A stretch of 64,000 nucleotides of DNA from Arthrobacter methylotrophus (GTDB lineage: Bacteria > Actinomycetota > Actinomycetes > Actinomycetales > Micrococcaceae). The notes beneath the pieces are model-generated. The model was not told where the DNA came from. It did not search any database and worked only from the letters and a program-made list of their open reading frames with translations. The stretch is taken from the NCBI RefSeq assembly GCF_039539965.1, contig NZ_BAABED010000001.1, positions 1,116,001-1,180,000 on the forward strand. Reading direction: 5' to 3'. Positions 42,219-51,408 of the stretch are shown one piece after another (the stretch's first letter is position 1; each line of letters begins with the position of its first letter). Position numbers and translations under genes: made by a program.

Positions 42219-43248
42219 GTTCGGACTCCTCGCGCCAACGGGTGGCCTGATTTTCAAGGACGGGGGTGGTTTCCTGGAAGACGAAATCGAACATTTCGTT
42301 GCCGGGCCGGGGGCCGAGGGCTTCGATTCCGATGCGGATCGCTTCCTCTTCTGCCCGCGCGGCGTCGTGGGCGGCGGCGAAGAAGGCCTCGTCGGCTTCG
42401 CCTTCGGCCAGCAATCGCTTGCGGAAGCGTTCCAGTGGGTCCACACCGGCGTCGATGCGCTCGTTGTCGAGGCTCCGGTACCGGCCCGGATCGTCGGCGG
42501 TCGAATGCGGCCCGCGGCGGTAGGTCATCGCTTCGACCACCACGGGGCCGTTGCCTTGGCGGCAATGGGCGAAGGCATTGCGGGTGGCTTCATACACGGC
42601 GACCACATCGTTGCCGTCCACCTGAATGCCCGGGATGTCGTAGCCGGCGGCCCGGGCAGCGACCGAGCCGCCGGCCACTTGCCGCTCGGTGGGCACGGAA
42701 ATCGCCCAGCCGTTGTTCTGGATGAAGAAGACGACCGGCGCTTTCATGACGGCGGCAAAATTCATGGCTTCATGGACGTCGCCTTGCGAGGAGGCGCCGT
42801 CGCCGAAGTAGCTGAGGGCCACGCCTTGCTCGCCGCTCAGGGTTTGGCCATGGGCCCAGCCGACGGCATGGAGCACCGAACCTGCAACCACGGCCTGGAT
42901 GGGCGCGAGTCGGCTTGCCGGAGGGTTGTACATGCCGCCGTGCCACGTTGCCTTGTGGGTGGACATGTACGCCACCATGTCCACACCCATGGCCCTGGCG
43001 ACGCCCATTTCACGGTACGTCGGAAAGGCGAAGTCGCGGGCCGTGTCCAGGGCGTAGGCGCTCCCGACCTGGGCTGCTTCCTGGCCGAGTTCCGGAGCGT
43101 AGCCGGGGATGATTCCTTGGCGCTGCCACGCGACGGCCGAGGTATCCAGGTATCGAACGGCAGCCATCAGGGAGTAAAGCTCCCTGAGCTGTCCGGGGCC
43201 GAGGGGCGCAGTATCGGCTGTGCCCACAGCGGGAAGAATTGAGTCCAT
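42211..43248 (-). CDS. 2-oxo acid dehydrogenase E1 component, alpha subunit
   Basis: The 345-residue alpha subunit has the thiamine-diphosphate motif GDGASSQGD...FIQNNGWAIS, plus YREMGVARAMGVD and HSTADDPGRYR with the phospho-loop region of E1alpha. It resembles PDH/branched-chain E1alpha. ATG 43248 is supported by a promoter with TTGCCC (43279-43284), 17-bp spacer and TACGGT (43256-43261) 7 nt before the ATG; a GTG at 43266 and a TTG at 43284 are less likely. First gene of a four-gene operon. Confidence 0.9.
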   Translation of the reverse strand: MDSILPAVGTADTAPLGPGQLRELYSLMAAVRYLDTSAVAWQRQGIIPGYAPELGQEAAQVGSAYALDTARDFAFPTYREMGVARAMGVDMVAYMSTHKATWHGGMYNPPASRLAPIQAVVAGSVLHAVGWAHGQTLSGEQGVALSYFGDGASSQGDVHEAMNFAAVMKAPVVFFIQNNGWAISVPTERQVAGGSVAARAAGYDIPGIQVDGNDVVAVYEATRNAFAHCRQGNGPVVVEAMTYRRGPHSTADDPGRYRSLDNERIDAGVDPLERFRKRLLAEGEADEAFFAAAHDAARAEEEAIRIGIEALGPRPGNEMFDFVFQETTPVLENQATRWREESEHV

Positions 43249-43255
43249 GGACGTG

Positions 43256-43284
43256 ACCGTAGTCACTGTTCGTTCTGTGGGCAA
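43256..43284 (-). promoter_or_regulatory. Promoter of the E1alpha operon (TTGCCC-N17-TACGGT)
   Basis: A -35 TTGCCC and -10 TACGGT separated by 17 bp, with the -10 ending 7 nt before the ATG. It is the best complete promoter I can read in the window, again leaderless. Confidence 0.5.
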
Positions 43285-43364
43285 TCCGCCTATTTGCGAC
43301 TAGTCAAACTGCCAAGAACTGTCAGCCATCGTGGGGGAAGGCATGGCAGTTTGTGCACCCTTCC

Positions 43365-43440
43365 GCCCACCCAACTAGCTCGCACTTGTTGTCGTTATGA
43401 GGCCTCAGAACGACGTTAAATGCGAGTTAGTTGGGTGGGC
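43365..43440. repeat. Dispersed palindromic repeat, family A, copy 2
   Basis: 76 bp with 20-bp outer arms, GCCCACCCAACTAGCTCGCA against TGCGAGTTAGTTGGGTGGGC, one mismatch, and an inner GTCGTT/AACGAC pair. It lies between the 3' end of the APC permease gene and the 5' end of the E1alpha gene, both on the minus strand. Confidence 0.85.
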
Positions 43441-43455
43441 AGAGAGCTGGGCGGA

Positions 43456-44838
43456 TCAAGCGCTTCGTGCAGCTTTGGCTTTGGCCTTGATCCGGCAGGC
43501 TATGGCGATACCGGCGACGAGTAGGAACGTACCGATCAACTGACCGGCGCTCTCGGCATTTGAGAAGCCCACCACGAAGATGACCGCAAGCAACGCCAAT
43601 CCGAAGAGGGTGAGGAAGGGGAAGCCCTTCATGCGAAGGGGCAACTGTGTTCCTTCGCGGTCGGCGCGGCGGCGGAGGATGAACTGGGATACGAGTGCGG
43701 TGCCCCAGACCACGAGGCAGGTGGAGCCCACAAGGTTCAAAAGCGCCGGAAGGACGCGGTCAGGGAAGAGCAGTTCCAGCACGGTGGCGATGAAGCCGAA
43801 AGCGACGGAGACCCCGACGGCGGCCATGGGCACCCGAGCGCCGCGCAGCCGCGACAGGAAAGCCGGTGCCTCGCCGCGTTCAGACAAGGAGAAGACCATG
43901 CGAGAGGCGCCGTAGAGGTTCGCGTTGAGCGCCGAGAGCAGGGCTACAACGGCAACAAGCGTGATGGCTGTGCCAGCTCCCGGGATGCCGGCAAGGTTCA
44001 GTACACCGGCGAACGGCGACTTCAATCCCTCGGAGTCGGAGGGCAGGACGGCTGCAATAACAAAGACCGAGCCGATGTAGAAGACCAGGATGCGCCACAC
44101 CACTGTACGGATGGCTTTGCCGACGCTTCGTACCGGATCCTGCGTCTCCGCCGCCGCCACGCTCACGATTTCCGTCCCCCCGAAGGCGAAAATCACCACG
44201 AAGAGTGCCGTGGCAATTCCAGACCAACCAGACGGGGCGAAGTTGCTCGTGAGGTTTCCGAGGCCGGGGGAGGTCAGTCCCGGCAGCCAACCAAACAGCA
44301 ATGCCGCACCGATAGCCAGGAAAGCGACTATGGCCGCGACCTTCAGGATGGCGAACCAGAACTCGAACTCGCCGAAGTTACGTACCCCGGCGAGGTTGAT
44401 CGCGGTGAACGCCACCATGAAGACCAAGGCGAGCGCCCACACCGGAACGACTGGCCAGACAGAGAACAGCAGCCCGGCCGCGCCGAGTGCCTCCGCGGCA
44501 ATGACGACTACCAGCTGCAGCCACCAAAGCCAGCCGACGGTTGACCCGGCCGTCTTGCCCATGGCCTTTTCCGCGTACACAGAGAAAGCGCCGCTATTGG
44601 GGTTGGCCGCCGCCATCTCGCCCAGGGCCCACATCACCAGGATGATCAGGGTGCCCGCCACTAGATAGGAGATGAGCACGGCCGGGCCGGCCGCATGGAT
44701 CCCGGCGCCCGAGCCGAGGAAGAGACCTGCGCCGATGGCACTGCCCAGGCCCATCATAGTGAGCTGGCGCGGCTTCATCGCGTGGCCGAGGCCATGCGAA
44801 GAAATGGTGGGTCGAACAGCGGTGGACTTCGTTGTCAT
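43456..44838 (-). CDS. APC-family amino acid permease
   Basis: The 460-residue transporter has about 12 helices and the APC entry motif GLGSAIGAGLFLGSG, with NPNSGAFSVYAEKAMG and a conserved FAFGGTEIVSVAAAET helix. These permeases import amino acids with protons. Divergent from an Lrp/AsnC gene, so amino-acid-dependent regulation is likely. AAGAAAG serves as ribosome-binding site. Substrate unknown. Confidence 0.92.
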   Translation of the reverse strand: MTTKSTAVRPTISSHGLGHAMKPRQLTMMGLGSAIGAGLFLGSGAGIHAAGPAVLISYLVAGTLIILVMWALGEMAAANPNSGAFSVYAEKAMGKTAGSTVGWLWWLQLVVVIAAEALGAAGLLFSVWPVVPVWALALVFMVAFTAINLAGVRNFGEFEFWFAILKVAAIVAFLAIGAALLFGWLPGLTSPGLGNLTSNFAPSGWSGIATALFVVIFAFGGTEIVSVAAAETQDPVRSVGKAIRTVVWRILVFYIGSVFVIAAVLPSDSEGLKSPFAGVLNLAGIPGAGTAITLVAVVALLSALNANLYGASRMVFSLSERGEAPAFLSRLRGARVPMAAVGVSVAFGFIATVLELLFPDRVLPALLNLVGSTCLVVWGTALVSQFILRRRADREGTQLPLRMKGFPFLTLFGLALLAVIFVVGFSNAESAGQLIGTFLLVAGIAIACRIKAKAKAARSA

Positions 44839-44855
44839 TCGTGTTTGCTTTCTTG

Positions 44856-44930
44856 TGGGTGTTTTCTCAGCTGGTTCTTATGAGACTTATCGAATTTACC
44901 GCTTCCGAGCGAAGGTGGTGAAAAACACCT
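44856..44930. promoter_or_regulatory. Candidate Lrp-type operator region between permease and lrp genes
   Basis: The divergent gap has AGGTG-N8-CACCT (44913-44930) containing GGTG-AAAAA-CACC, and a similar GGTGTTTT element in the other orientation at about 44856-44863. AT-rich spacers between GGTG/CACC halves fit a winged-helix dimer site. Assignment to the adjacent Lrp protein is inference. Confidence 0.35.
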
Positions 44931-45014
44931 ATGAGAGAATGCTTACAACTTGGTGCAGCATGTGGGAATCAAGTGCCGATATGTTCAGCTCATGGGTGGA
45001 AGTAGGAAAAACTG

Positions 45015-45494
45015 GTGGCTGTTGACGAGCTAGATGCCAAGATTGTTCGTTTCTTCACGGACTCTCCGCGAGCGTCCGTCCTTGAGGCATCCCGCGTCTT
45101 GAAGGTCGCCCGCGCTACGGTCCAGTCCAGGCTTGACCGGATGGCCGAACGCGGAGTCGTGGCTCCCTGGGTTCCGCAGCCCGACCCTGCCGGTTTCGGG
45201 TATCCGGTGGTGGCCTTCTGCTCGCTGACCATCAATCAGGACCTGGGGCACGACGCTGTCGTCGAAGCCCTGGCCGCCATCCCCGAATTGATTGAGGTCC
45301 ACACCGTTTCCGGCAGTTCGGATCTGATGGTGCGGGTGGTGGGCAAATCGAACTCGGACTTGCAGCGCGTGCTGGACAAGCTCATCGCCACCAAGACGGT
45401 GCTCCGCTCCTCGTCGGTGATCGTGCTGAATACCCACTTCCAAGGCCGCACCTTGCCTTTGCTGGAAGTCGCGGCCAAGGAGGATGTGAGCTGA
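45015..45494 (+). CDS. Lrp/AsnC family transcriptional regulator
   Basis: A 159-residue regulator with an N-terminal helix-turn-helix (VLEASRVLKVARATVQSRLDRM) and a C-terminal RAM ligand-binding domain (VHTVSGSSDLMVRV, then LNTHFQGRTLPLL). It probably senses an amino acid and controls the divergent permease. Start GTG 45015, 7 nt after AGGAAAA. The nrtR operator begins 33 bp beyond its stop. Confidence 0.92.
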   Translation: MAVDELDAKIVRFFTDSPRASVLEASRVLKVARATVQSRLDRMAERGVVAPWVPQPDPAGFGYPVVAFCSLTINQDLGHDAVVEALAAIPELIEVHTVSGSSDLMVRVVGKSNSDLQRVLDKLIATKTVLRSSSVIVLNTHFQGRTLPLLEVAAKEDVS

Positions 45495-45527
45495 AACATT
45501 TGGACACCGTCCGTTGACAGTCGTACC

Positions 45528-45558
45528 ATTAGTTCTAGTCAACTTGACCATAACTAAT
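45528..45558. promoter_or_regulatory. 31-bp palindrome, probable NrtR operator
   Basis: Perfect outer arms ATTAGTT/AACTAAT and inner arms GTCAA/TTGAC around a single central base; 13 of 15 possible base pairs per half match when the two interior mismatched positions are counted. It lies 47 bp before the nrtR start, where an autoregulatory site for a dimeric repressor is expected. Confidence 0.7.
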
Positions 45559-45605
45559 TTTCGGTTCCAAGGGCAAAGAACTGGTTCCTACGGCAAAGAA
45601 GCGGG

Positions 45606-46325
45606 GTGAACACCGTGTACGCCAACTCCGCGAACGTCGCAGAGCGCAGGCTCGCACCGCCGTCGTTGGCTATTTCCACGGTGATCTTCGCGCTCCGCCC
45701 GAGTGAACGCTCAGGGCGCCCCACGCTGTGGCTGCCGCTGGTGCGGCGTATCCGCGAACCGTTCAAAGGAATGTGGGCGCTGCCCGGTGGGCCGCTGCAG
45801 CATGACGAGTCCCTTCAGGATGCCGCGTCCCGGAACCTGCGTGAGACAACAGGGTTAGCGCCTCAATACCTCGAACAGCTCTACGCCTTCGGTGGCCTGC
45901 ACCGCTCGCCTGCCCAACGGGTCGTCTCGATTGTCTACTGGGCCTTGGTGCAGCCCACGGAAGCCGCCCTGGCGGACGAATCCGAGAACGTCCGCTGGTT
46001 CCGCGCCGACAGGCTTGCGGAGCTGGCCTTTGATCACAATGCGATCGTGGACTACGCCCTGTGGCGGCTGCGCAACAAGATGGCCTACGGGTCCATCGCC
46101 TATCACTTGCTGGGTGAGTTCTTCACCCTGGCACAGGTCCGCGAAGTCTACGAGGCTGTCCTGGACCGCCAATTGGATCCGGCGAATTTCCGCCGGCAAA
46201 TCAAGGGAACGCCGGAAATCGAAGAGACCGGTGAATACCTCCAAGGCGGAAAACACCGCCCACCCCGCCTCTACCGCTTCACCGGCACGCCCGGACTCGG
46301 GCCAGACAACAGGAGTACACCATGA
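45606..46325 (+). CDS. nrtR: NrtR, NUDIX-domain repressor of NAD synthesis
   Basis: The 239-residue protein has an N-terminal NUDIX domain (about 20-150) and a C-terminal winged helix (about 155-235; YHLLGEFFTLAQVREVYEAVL, then NFRRQIKG). The NUDIX box is degenerate, GGPLQHDES then RNLRETTGL in place of the REUxEExGU consensus, as expected for NrtR proteins that sense ADP-ribose but do not hydrolyse it. It is translationally coupled to nadA (ATGA). GTG 45606 is used; GTG 45615 is also possible. Confidence 0.92.
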   Translation: MNTVYANSANVAERRLAPPSLAISTVIFALRPSERSGRPTLWLPLVRRIREPFKGMWALPGGPLQHDESLQDAASRNLRETTGLAPQYLEQLYAFGGLHRSPAQRVVSIVYWALVQPTEAALADESENVRWFRADRLAELAFDHNAIVDYALWRLRNKMAYGSIAYHLLGEFFTLAQVREVYEAVLDRQLDPANFRRQIKGTPEIEETGEYLQGGKHRPPRLYRFTGTPGLGPDNRSTP

Positions 46326-47629
46326 GCAGCGTCAACACAGCTATCCAGCTGATCACGCGGGAAGAAGCCGAGAGCGGCCGTTCCGCGGCCGGCTCAACGT
46401 GTAGCCCCGCTCTGGCCAAGGGTCCGTGGGAGTACGACCTCGCTGAGGCCCTCACCGGCGTCCCCGCGTACGGGCCCGGCGCCTCAAGCTCCGACGACGC
46501 TCCCAAGGCCACGCCCCGCCAAGGCCAATTGCCTGAAGAGTACAAGGTGGCCAGCGACGCCGAGCTCGACGCCCGCATCCGCGCCGCCAAAGAGACGCTG
46601 GGGGACCGGGCCGTCATCCTGGGACACTTCTACCAGCGCGACGAAGTGGTCCAGTACGCGGATTTCGTGGGGGACTCCTTCCAGCTGGCCAACGCGGCCC
46701 TGACCAAGCCAGACGCCGAGGCCATCATCTTCTGCGGTGTGCACTTCATGGCTGAAACCGCGGATATCCTGTCCAGCGAAGGCCAGGCCGTGATCCTGCC
46801 GAACCTGGCCGCAGGCTGCTCCATGGCGGACATGGCGGACGAGGACTCGGTGGAGGAATGCTGGGAGCAGCTCGAAGAGCTCTTCGGCAGCGCCCCTGAT
46901 TCCGAAGGCCGGGCGCCGGTCATCCCGGTGACCTACATGAACTCATCGGCGGCATTGAAGGCCTTCTGTGGCCGCAACGGCGGCATTGTCTGCACGTCCT
47001 CCAACGCCAAGACGGTGCTGGAATGGGCCTTCGAACGTGGCCAGCGTGTGCTCTTCTTCCCGGATCAACACTTGGGCCGCAACACAGCCAAGGCCCTCGG
47101 CGTGCCGCTGGAACAAATGCCCATGTGGAATCCCCGCAAGGAGCTCGGCGGTAATGACGAGCAGACCCTGCAGGATTCCCGCGTCATCCTTTGGCACGGC
47201 TTCTGCTCGGTCCACAAGCGCTTCAACGTGGGCCAGATCGAGAAAGCCCGTGCTGATTTCCCGGGCGTGAACGTCATTGTGCACCCCGAATGCCCCATGG
47301 AAGTTGTTGATGCCGCAGACGGCGCAGGTTCCACAGACTTCATCAAGAAGGCCATCGCAGCTGCTACTGAGCCCACCACTTTTGCGATCGGCACCGAGAT
47401 CAACATGGTGAACAGGCTTGCCGCTGAAAACCCGCAGCACACCATCTTCTGCCTGGACCCGGTGATCTGCCCTTGCTCCACGATGTACCGCATCCACCCC
47501 GGCTACCTTGCCTGGGTTCTTGAGGAACTGGTGGAAGGCCGTGTGGTCAACCGCATCACGGTGGACGACTCGGTCAAGGACAATGCCAAGATCGCCCTCG
47601 AACGCATGCTGGCCGCACGCCCGCTCTAG
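46322..47629 (+). CDS. nadA: Quinolinate synthase A
   Basis: NadA condenses iminoaspartate with dihydroxyacetone phosphate to quinolinate and needs a [4Fe-4S] cluster. At 435 residues it is longer than the E. coli enzyme because of an N-terminal extension of about 80 residues. Cluster Cys are in FCGVHFMAE, VCTSSNA and CPCSTMYR; HPECPMEV and FPDQHLGRN are other family blocks. ATG overlaps the nrtR stop. Confidence 0.95.
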   Translation: MSSVNTAIQLITREEAESGRSAAGSTCSPALAKGPWEYDLAEALTGVPAYGPGASSSDDAPKATPRQGQLPEEYKVASDAELDARIRAAKETLGDRAVILGHFYQRDEVVQYADFVGDSFQLANAALTKPDAEAIIFCGVHFMAETADILSSEGQAVILPNLAAGCSMADMADEDSVEECWEQLEELFGSAPDSEGRAPVIPVTYMNSSAALKAFCGRNGGIVCTSSNAKTVLEWAFERGQRVLFFPDQHLGRNTAKALGVPLEQMPMWNPRKELGGNDEQTLQDSRVILWHGFCSVHKRFNVGQIEKARADFPGVNVIVHPECPMEVVDAADGAGSTDFIKKAIAAATEPTTFAIGTEINMVNRLAAENPQHTIFCLDPVICPCSTMYRIHPGYLAWVLEELVEGRVVNRITVDDSVKDNAKIALERMLAARPL

Positions 47630-47665
47630 GCCACACCCCCATCAACCAGTCGAATTGAGGCTGAC

Positions 47666-49351
47666 ATGACTGCAGAACGCTTCCCGGGCGCTTCGGCGCG
47701 GCGGCGACTCGTCGTCGTCGGGAGCGGTATCGCCGGACTCTATTCCGCGCTGCTCGCCGCCGAGGCCGGTGCGGATGTTGTCCTGCTCAGCAAGGGCGCG
47801 CTGGCTGACAGCAACACGTTCTTCGCACAGGGTGGGATTTCGGCAGTACTGGAGGAACCCGCGCCCGGCGACACGGTCGCTTCGCACATTGCGGACACAC
47901 TCAAAGCCGGGGCGGGCCATTGCGACGAGGAAGCCGTGCGGGTGCTGTGCACCGAAGCGCGCCTGGATATCTTGGGGTTGGAGCGTTTCGGTGTCCGTTT
48001 TGACGCGGACGACGACGGCGACCCCGCCCTGGGGCTCGAAGCCGCCCACTCCGCCCCCAGGATCCTGCACGCCGGTGGAGACGCCACTGGCGCGGAGGTT
48101 GCGAAGGCGCTTATCCTCGCGGTCCTCGACGCACAGGAAGCTGGGAGGATCCAGGTGCTGGGACATGCGCAGGCCGCTTCCCTGATCCAGTCCGAGGGAC
48201 GCGTGACAGGTGTTGACTTCGTGCGGAACGGACGTACCGAAAGCGTCTACGGCGATGCCGTGCTTCTTGCCACGGGCGGGGCAGGGCAGCTGTTCGCCCA
48301 GACCACCAACCCTTCGGTAGCGACGGCTGACGGCCTCGCGCTTGCGTGGCGCGCTGGAGCGGAGCTCGCAGACCTCGAGTTCTTCCAGTTCCACCCGACG
48401 AGCATGGTGCTGTCTGCTGCCCGGGGCCGAGCCCACACCGGCGCAGATCCGCTCCTCATTTCCGAAGCGGTCCGCGGTGAAGGCGCCCTTCTGGTGGACG
48501 CCAACGGCCGGCGATTCATGCCCGACTACCACCCGGACGCAGAACTCGCGCCCCGCGACGTCGTCTCCCGCAGCATCGCGCTCCACCTGGCTTCACTGGG
48601 CGATCCCACCGGGCACGTCTTCCTTGACGCCCGCGTCGTCGAAGCGAACAAAGGGGAGGGATTCCTCGAGAAGCGCTTCCCCACGATCAGCGCCAGGACC
48701 CGTGACGCCGGCGTCGACTGGACCCGCGAGCCCGTTCCGGTGGCACCGGCCGCGCATTACTGGATGGGCGGCGTGGTCACCGATCTGCACGGCCGCACCT
48801 CCGTGCCCGGGCTGCTTGCCGCCGGCGAAGTCGCCTGCACCGGAGTCCAGGGCGCCAACCGCCTGGCCAGCAACTCCCTGCTTGAAGGACTTGTCTTCGG
48901 GCGCCGGGCAGTCGAGGGGTTCCTTGGCGAGGTGCCGTCGAATGGTAGGTTGACCGACTCGCCAGATCCCTCGGCGTCGGCCGAGGCGCTCGCATGGCAG
49001 CCTGAGCTTGTCCCCGAGCCCTTCAGCCGTACCGCACTCCGTCGGCTGATGACTGCCAAAGCCGGGGTTCTCCGGACCGGCGGGCTGCTCCGGGAGGCGG
49101 CTGAGGCACTCAACGCCTGGGCCGGCGTCGTACTTCCCCGGCACGTGCCGGATTCTGTGGATCCGCGCGAGCACGAGGACGCCAATTTGCTTCTGGCCGC
49201 GCAGCTGTTGGTGCAGGCGGCGGGAGCGCGGCGGGGGTCGCTGGGGGCGCATTACCGGAGCGACACTGCCGAACTGCGGCGCGAAACCGCCGCCGAAGAA
49301 CCACATCACAGATACACGATCCGCCGGAAAGCGAGCCTCGTCAATGACTAG
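47666..49351 (+). CDS. nadB: L-aspartate oxidase
   Basis: NadB oxidises aspartate to iminoaspartate with FAD. The 561-residue flavoprotein shows the dinucleotide fold VVGSGIAGLYSAL, FFAQGGISAV and HTGADPLLISEAVRGEGA, with GVQGANRLASNSLLEGLVFG at the C-terminal FAD region. It precedes nadC with an 8-bp overlap. Its product must reach NadA directly, since iminoaspartate is unstable. Confidence 0.95.
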   Translation: MTAERFPGASARRRLVVVGSGIAGLYSALLAAEAGADVVLLSKGALADSNTFFAQGGISAVLEEPAPGDTVASHIADTLKAGAGHCDEEAVRVLCTEARLDILGLERFGVRFDADDDGDPALGLEAAHSAPRILHAGGDATGAEVAKALILAVLDAQEAGRIQVLGHAQAASLIQSEGRVTGVDFVRNGRTESVYGDAVLLATGGAGQLFAQTTNPSVATADGLALAWRAGAELADLEFFQFHPTSMVLSAARGRAHTGADPLLISEAVRGEGALLVDANGRRFMPDYHPDAELAPRDVVSRSIALHLASLGDPTGHVFLDARVVEANKGEGFLEKRFPTISARTRDAGVDWTREPVPVAPAAHYWMGGVVTDLHGRTSVPGLLAAGEVACTGVQGANRLASNSLLEGLVFGRRAVEGFLGEVPSNGRLTDSPDPSASAEALAWQPELVPEPFSRTALRRLMTAKAGVLRTGGLLREAAEALNAWAGVVLPRHVPDSVDPREHEDANLLLAAQLLVQAAGARRGSLGAHYRSDTAELRRETAAEEPHHRYTIRRKASLVND

Positions 49352-50234
49352 CCTGACCCTCCCCGCAGCACCTGTCCGGGACATTCTGGAGCGTGCCTTC
49401 GCGGAGGACGCGCCGAGCGGGGACATCACCTCACAACTGCTGATTCCCGCGGAAGCCCGGGCCACCGCCGTGCTCAATGCCCGGGTGCCGGGCGTCTTCA
49501 GCGGCGGAACGGTGTTTCGTGACGCCATGCTGATCATCGACCCGGACACCGAAGTGGAGTTGCTGCTGGCTGACGGTGAAGCGTTCGACGCCGGAGCGCA
49601 CCTCGCGCGGGTCAGCGGCCGGGCGCGCTCGGTGTTGCTCGCCGAACGCGTCGGGCTCAACCTCGCCCAACGAATGAGCGCCATTGCCACCAAGACAGCG
49701 GAGTTCGTGAAGCTGGTCGATGGCACCAAGGCCCGCATCACCGACACCCGGAAGACTACCCCGGGGCTGCGAGTGCTTGAACGCTACGCCGTACGTTGCG
49801 GCGGGGGAGCCAACCACCGCTACAGCCTGTCTGATGCGGTTCTCGCCAAGGACAACCATTTGGCCGTGATGACCGGAGGGGACTCGGCCAAGCTGACGGC
49901 CCTGCTGAAGGCCGCCAAAGCCCAACTGGGCCACACCACGCATTTCGAGGTGGAAGTTGACCGGGCCGAGCAGATCGAACCGGTGCTCGCGGCCGGGGTA
50001 GACACCATCATGCTGGACAATTTCTCCCTCGAGGAACTCCGTGCCGGCGTGAAGCAAGTGGCTGGGCGCGCCGTCGTCGAAGCGAGTGGCAACGTCAATA
50101 TCAAAACGGTGGCGGAGATCGCCGCTGCAGGAGTTGATGTCATTTCCATCGGCGGACTCACACACAGTGTTATCGCGCTGGATCTGGGCCTGGATGTGAC
50201 GCTGGACGTCACACCCTCCTCGGGTCTCGGCTGA
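49344..50234 (+). CDS. nadC: Nicotinate-nucleotide pyrophosphorylase (quinolinate phosphoribosyltransferase)
   Basis: NadC turns quinolinate and PRPP into nicotinate mononucleotide. The 296-residue protein has TDTRKTTPGLRVLERYAV, CGGGANHRYSLSDAVLAKDNH, FEVEVDRAEQ and a glycine-rich ISIGGLTHS phosphate site, as in the type II PRTase fold. Completes the de novo pathway started by nadB and nadA. Confidence 0.95.
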   Translation: MTSLTLPAAPVRDILERAFAEDAPSGDITSQLLIPAEARATAVLNARVPGVFSGGTVFRDAMLIIDPDTEVELLLADGEAFDAGAHLARVSGRARSVLLAERVGLNLAQRMSAIATKTAEFVKLVDGTKARITDTRKTTPGLRVLERYAVRCGGGANHRYSLSDAVLAKDNHLAVMTGGDSAKLTALLKAAKAQLGHTTHFEVEVDRAEQIEPVLAAGVDTIMLDNFSLEELRAGVKQVAGRAVVEASGNVNIKTVAEIAAAGVDVISIGGLTHSVIALDLGLDVTLDVTPSSGLG

Positions 50235-50238
50235 TGCC

Positions 50239-51396
50239 GTGATCTTCCTCGACGCCGCGGCGACGACACCCGTCCGCAGGGAAGTCCTCGAAGCGATGTG
50301 GCCGTTTCTGACGGGGGAGTTCGGCAATCCCTCAAGCCACCACAGCCTCGGCGAAGCGGCTGCGAACGCGTTGTCCGGGGCCCGCGCTGCGGTAGCGAAG
50401 GCATTGGGCTGCCGGCCGGGGGAGATCACTTTCACCTCTGGCGGTACCGAGGCCGACAATCTGGCGGTGAAAGGAATCGCCCTCGCCAGACGTGCGGCGG
50501 ATCCTGCTCTGAATCGCGTTGTTGTCAGCGCCATCGAGCATCCCGCCGTCGCGGAATCGGCGCTCTATCTGCAACGCGTCCATGGGTTCGAGGTGGACGT
50601 GGTCCCTGTGGACCGGCGTGGCGTGGTGACGCCCGAGGCGCTTCGGGCTGCACTGGGTCCGGCGACGGCACTGGTCAGCGTTTTGTATGCCAACAACGAG
50701 ATCGGGACGGTCCAGCCGGTAAGGCAGCTTGCGGAGGTGGCCGCGGAACAGGGCGTGTCGTTCCACACGGACGCCGTCCAGGCTGCTGGCTGGCTGCCCA
50801 TCGGTGTCAAGGAACTGGGAGTGGACGCCTTGAGCATTTCGGGTCATAAGCTCGGCGCGCCCAAGGGCAGCGGCGTGCTCTATGCCAAGGGAAGGCTGCG
50901 GCTCGAGCCGTTGGTCCACGGCGGCGGCCAGGAGCGGGGCAGGCGTTCGGGAACGGAAAACGTGGCGGGTGCAGTTGCGCTGGCGACGGCCTTGACGCTT
51001 GCGCATGCCGAACAGGCCCAACTCGCAGGGAGTGTCTCGGCGCTGCGGGATACCTTCATTCGTACTGTCCTTGAAAGTGTGCCCGGTGCCGTACTAACCG
51101 GCGATCCCTCGCAGCGCTTGCCTTCGATAGCGTCCTTTTGTTTCCCGGGTACAAGTGGCGAGTCCGTTTTGCTGGAGCTTGAGCGGCTTGGTGTGGTCTG
51201 TTCGAGCGGATCGGCGTGCGCCGCGGGATCCGATGCCCCGTCGCCGGTTCTGCTTGCTTTGGGAATCGAGCCCGAGGTGGCCCAGACTGCTGTGCGTTTC
51301 AGCTTCAATTCCACGGTGACCCCAGCGGAACTGGAGCGCGCCGCGGAAGCCGTGGCCGCCGCCGTCGGGAGCGTCCAGGGCCTCGGTCGCCGCTGA
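50239..51396 (+). CDS. Cysteine desulfurase, NifS/IscS-like
   Basis: The 385-residue PLP enzyme has the N-terminal IFLDAAATTPVRREVL, the PLP lysine in SGHKLGAPKGSG, the phosphate-binding AHTDAVQ-like FHTDAVQAAG and the active-site Cys in VVCSSGSACAAGSD. It starts 5 bp after nadC. By context it probably provides sulfur for the NadA iron-sulfur cluster, a recurrent pairing in nad operons. Start GTG 50239. Confidence 0.92.
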   Translation: MIFLDAAATTPVRREVLEAMWPFLTGEFGNPSSHHSLGEAAANALSGARAAVAKALGCRPGEITFTSGGTEADNLAVKGIALARRAADPALNRVVVSAIEHPAVAESALYLQRVHGFEVDVVPVDRRGVVTPEALRAALGPATALVSVLYANNEIGTVQPVRQLAEVAAEQGVSFHTDAVQAAGWLPIGVKELGVDALSISGHKLGAPKGSGVLYAKGRLRLEPLVHGGGQERGRRSGTENVAGAVALATALTLAHAEQAQLAGSVSALRDTFIRTVLESVPGAVLTGDPSQRLPSIASFCFPGTSGESVLLELERLGVVCSSGSACAAGSDAPSPVLLALGIEPEVAQTAVRFSFNSTVTPAELERAAEAVAAAVGSVQGLGRR

Positions 51397-51408
51397 CTCC
51401 CGGCCCGG

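Noticed and set aside
42211..42446. Longer E1beta start at 42446
   Set aside because: The extra N-terminus lies wholly inside the E1alpha gene and has no family similarity; MSESTATLEA at 42218 overlaps the E1alpha stop.
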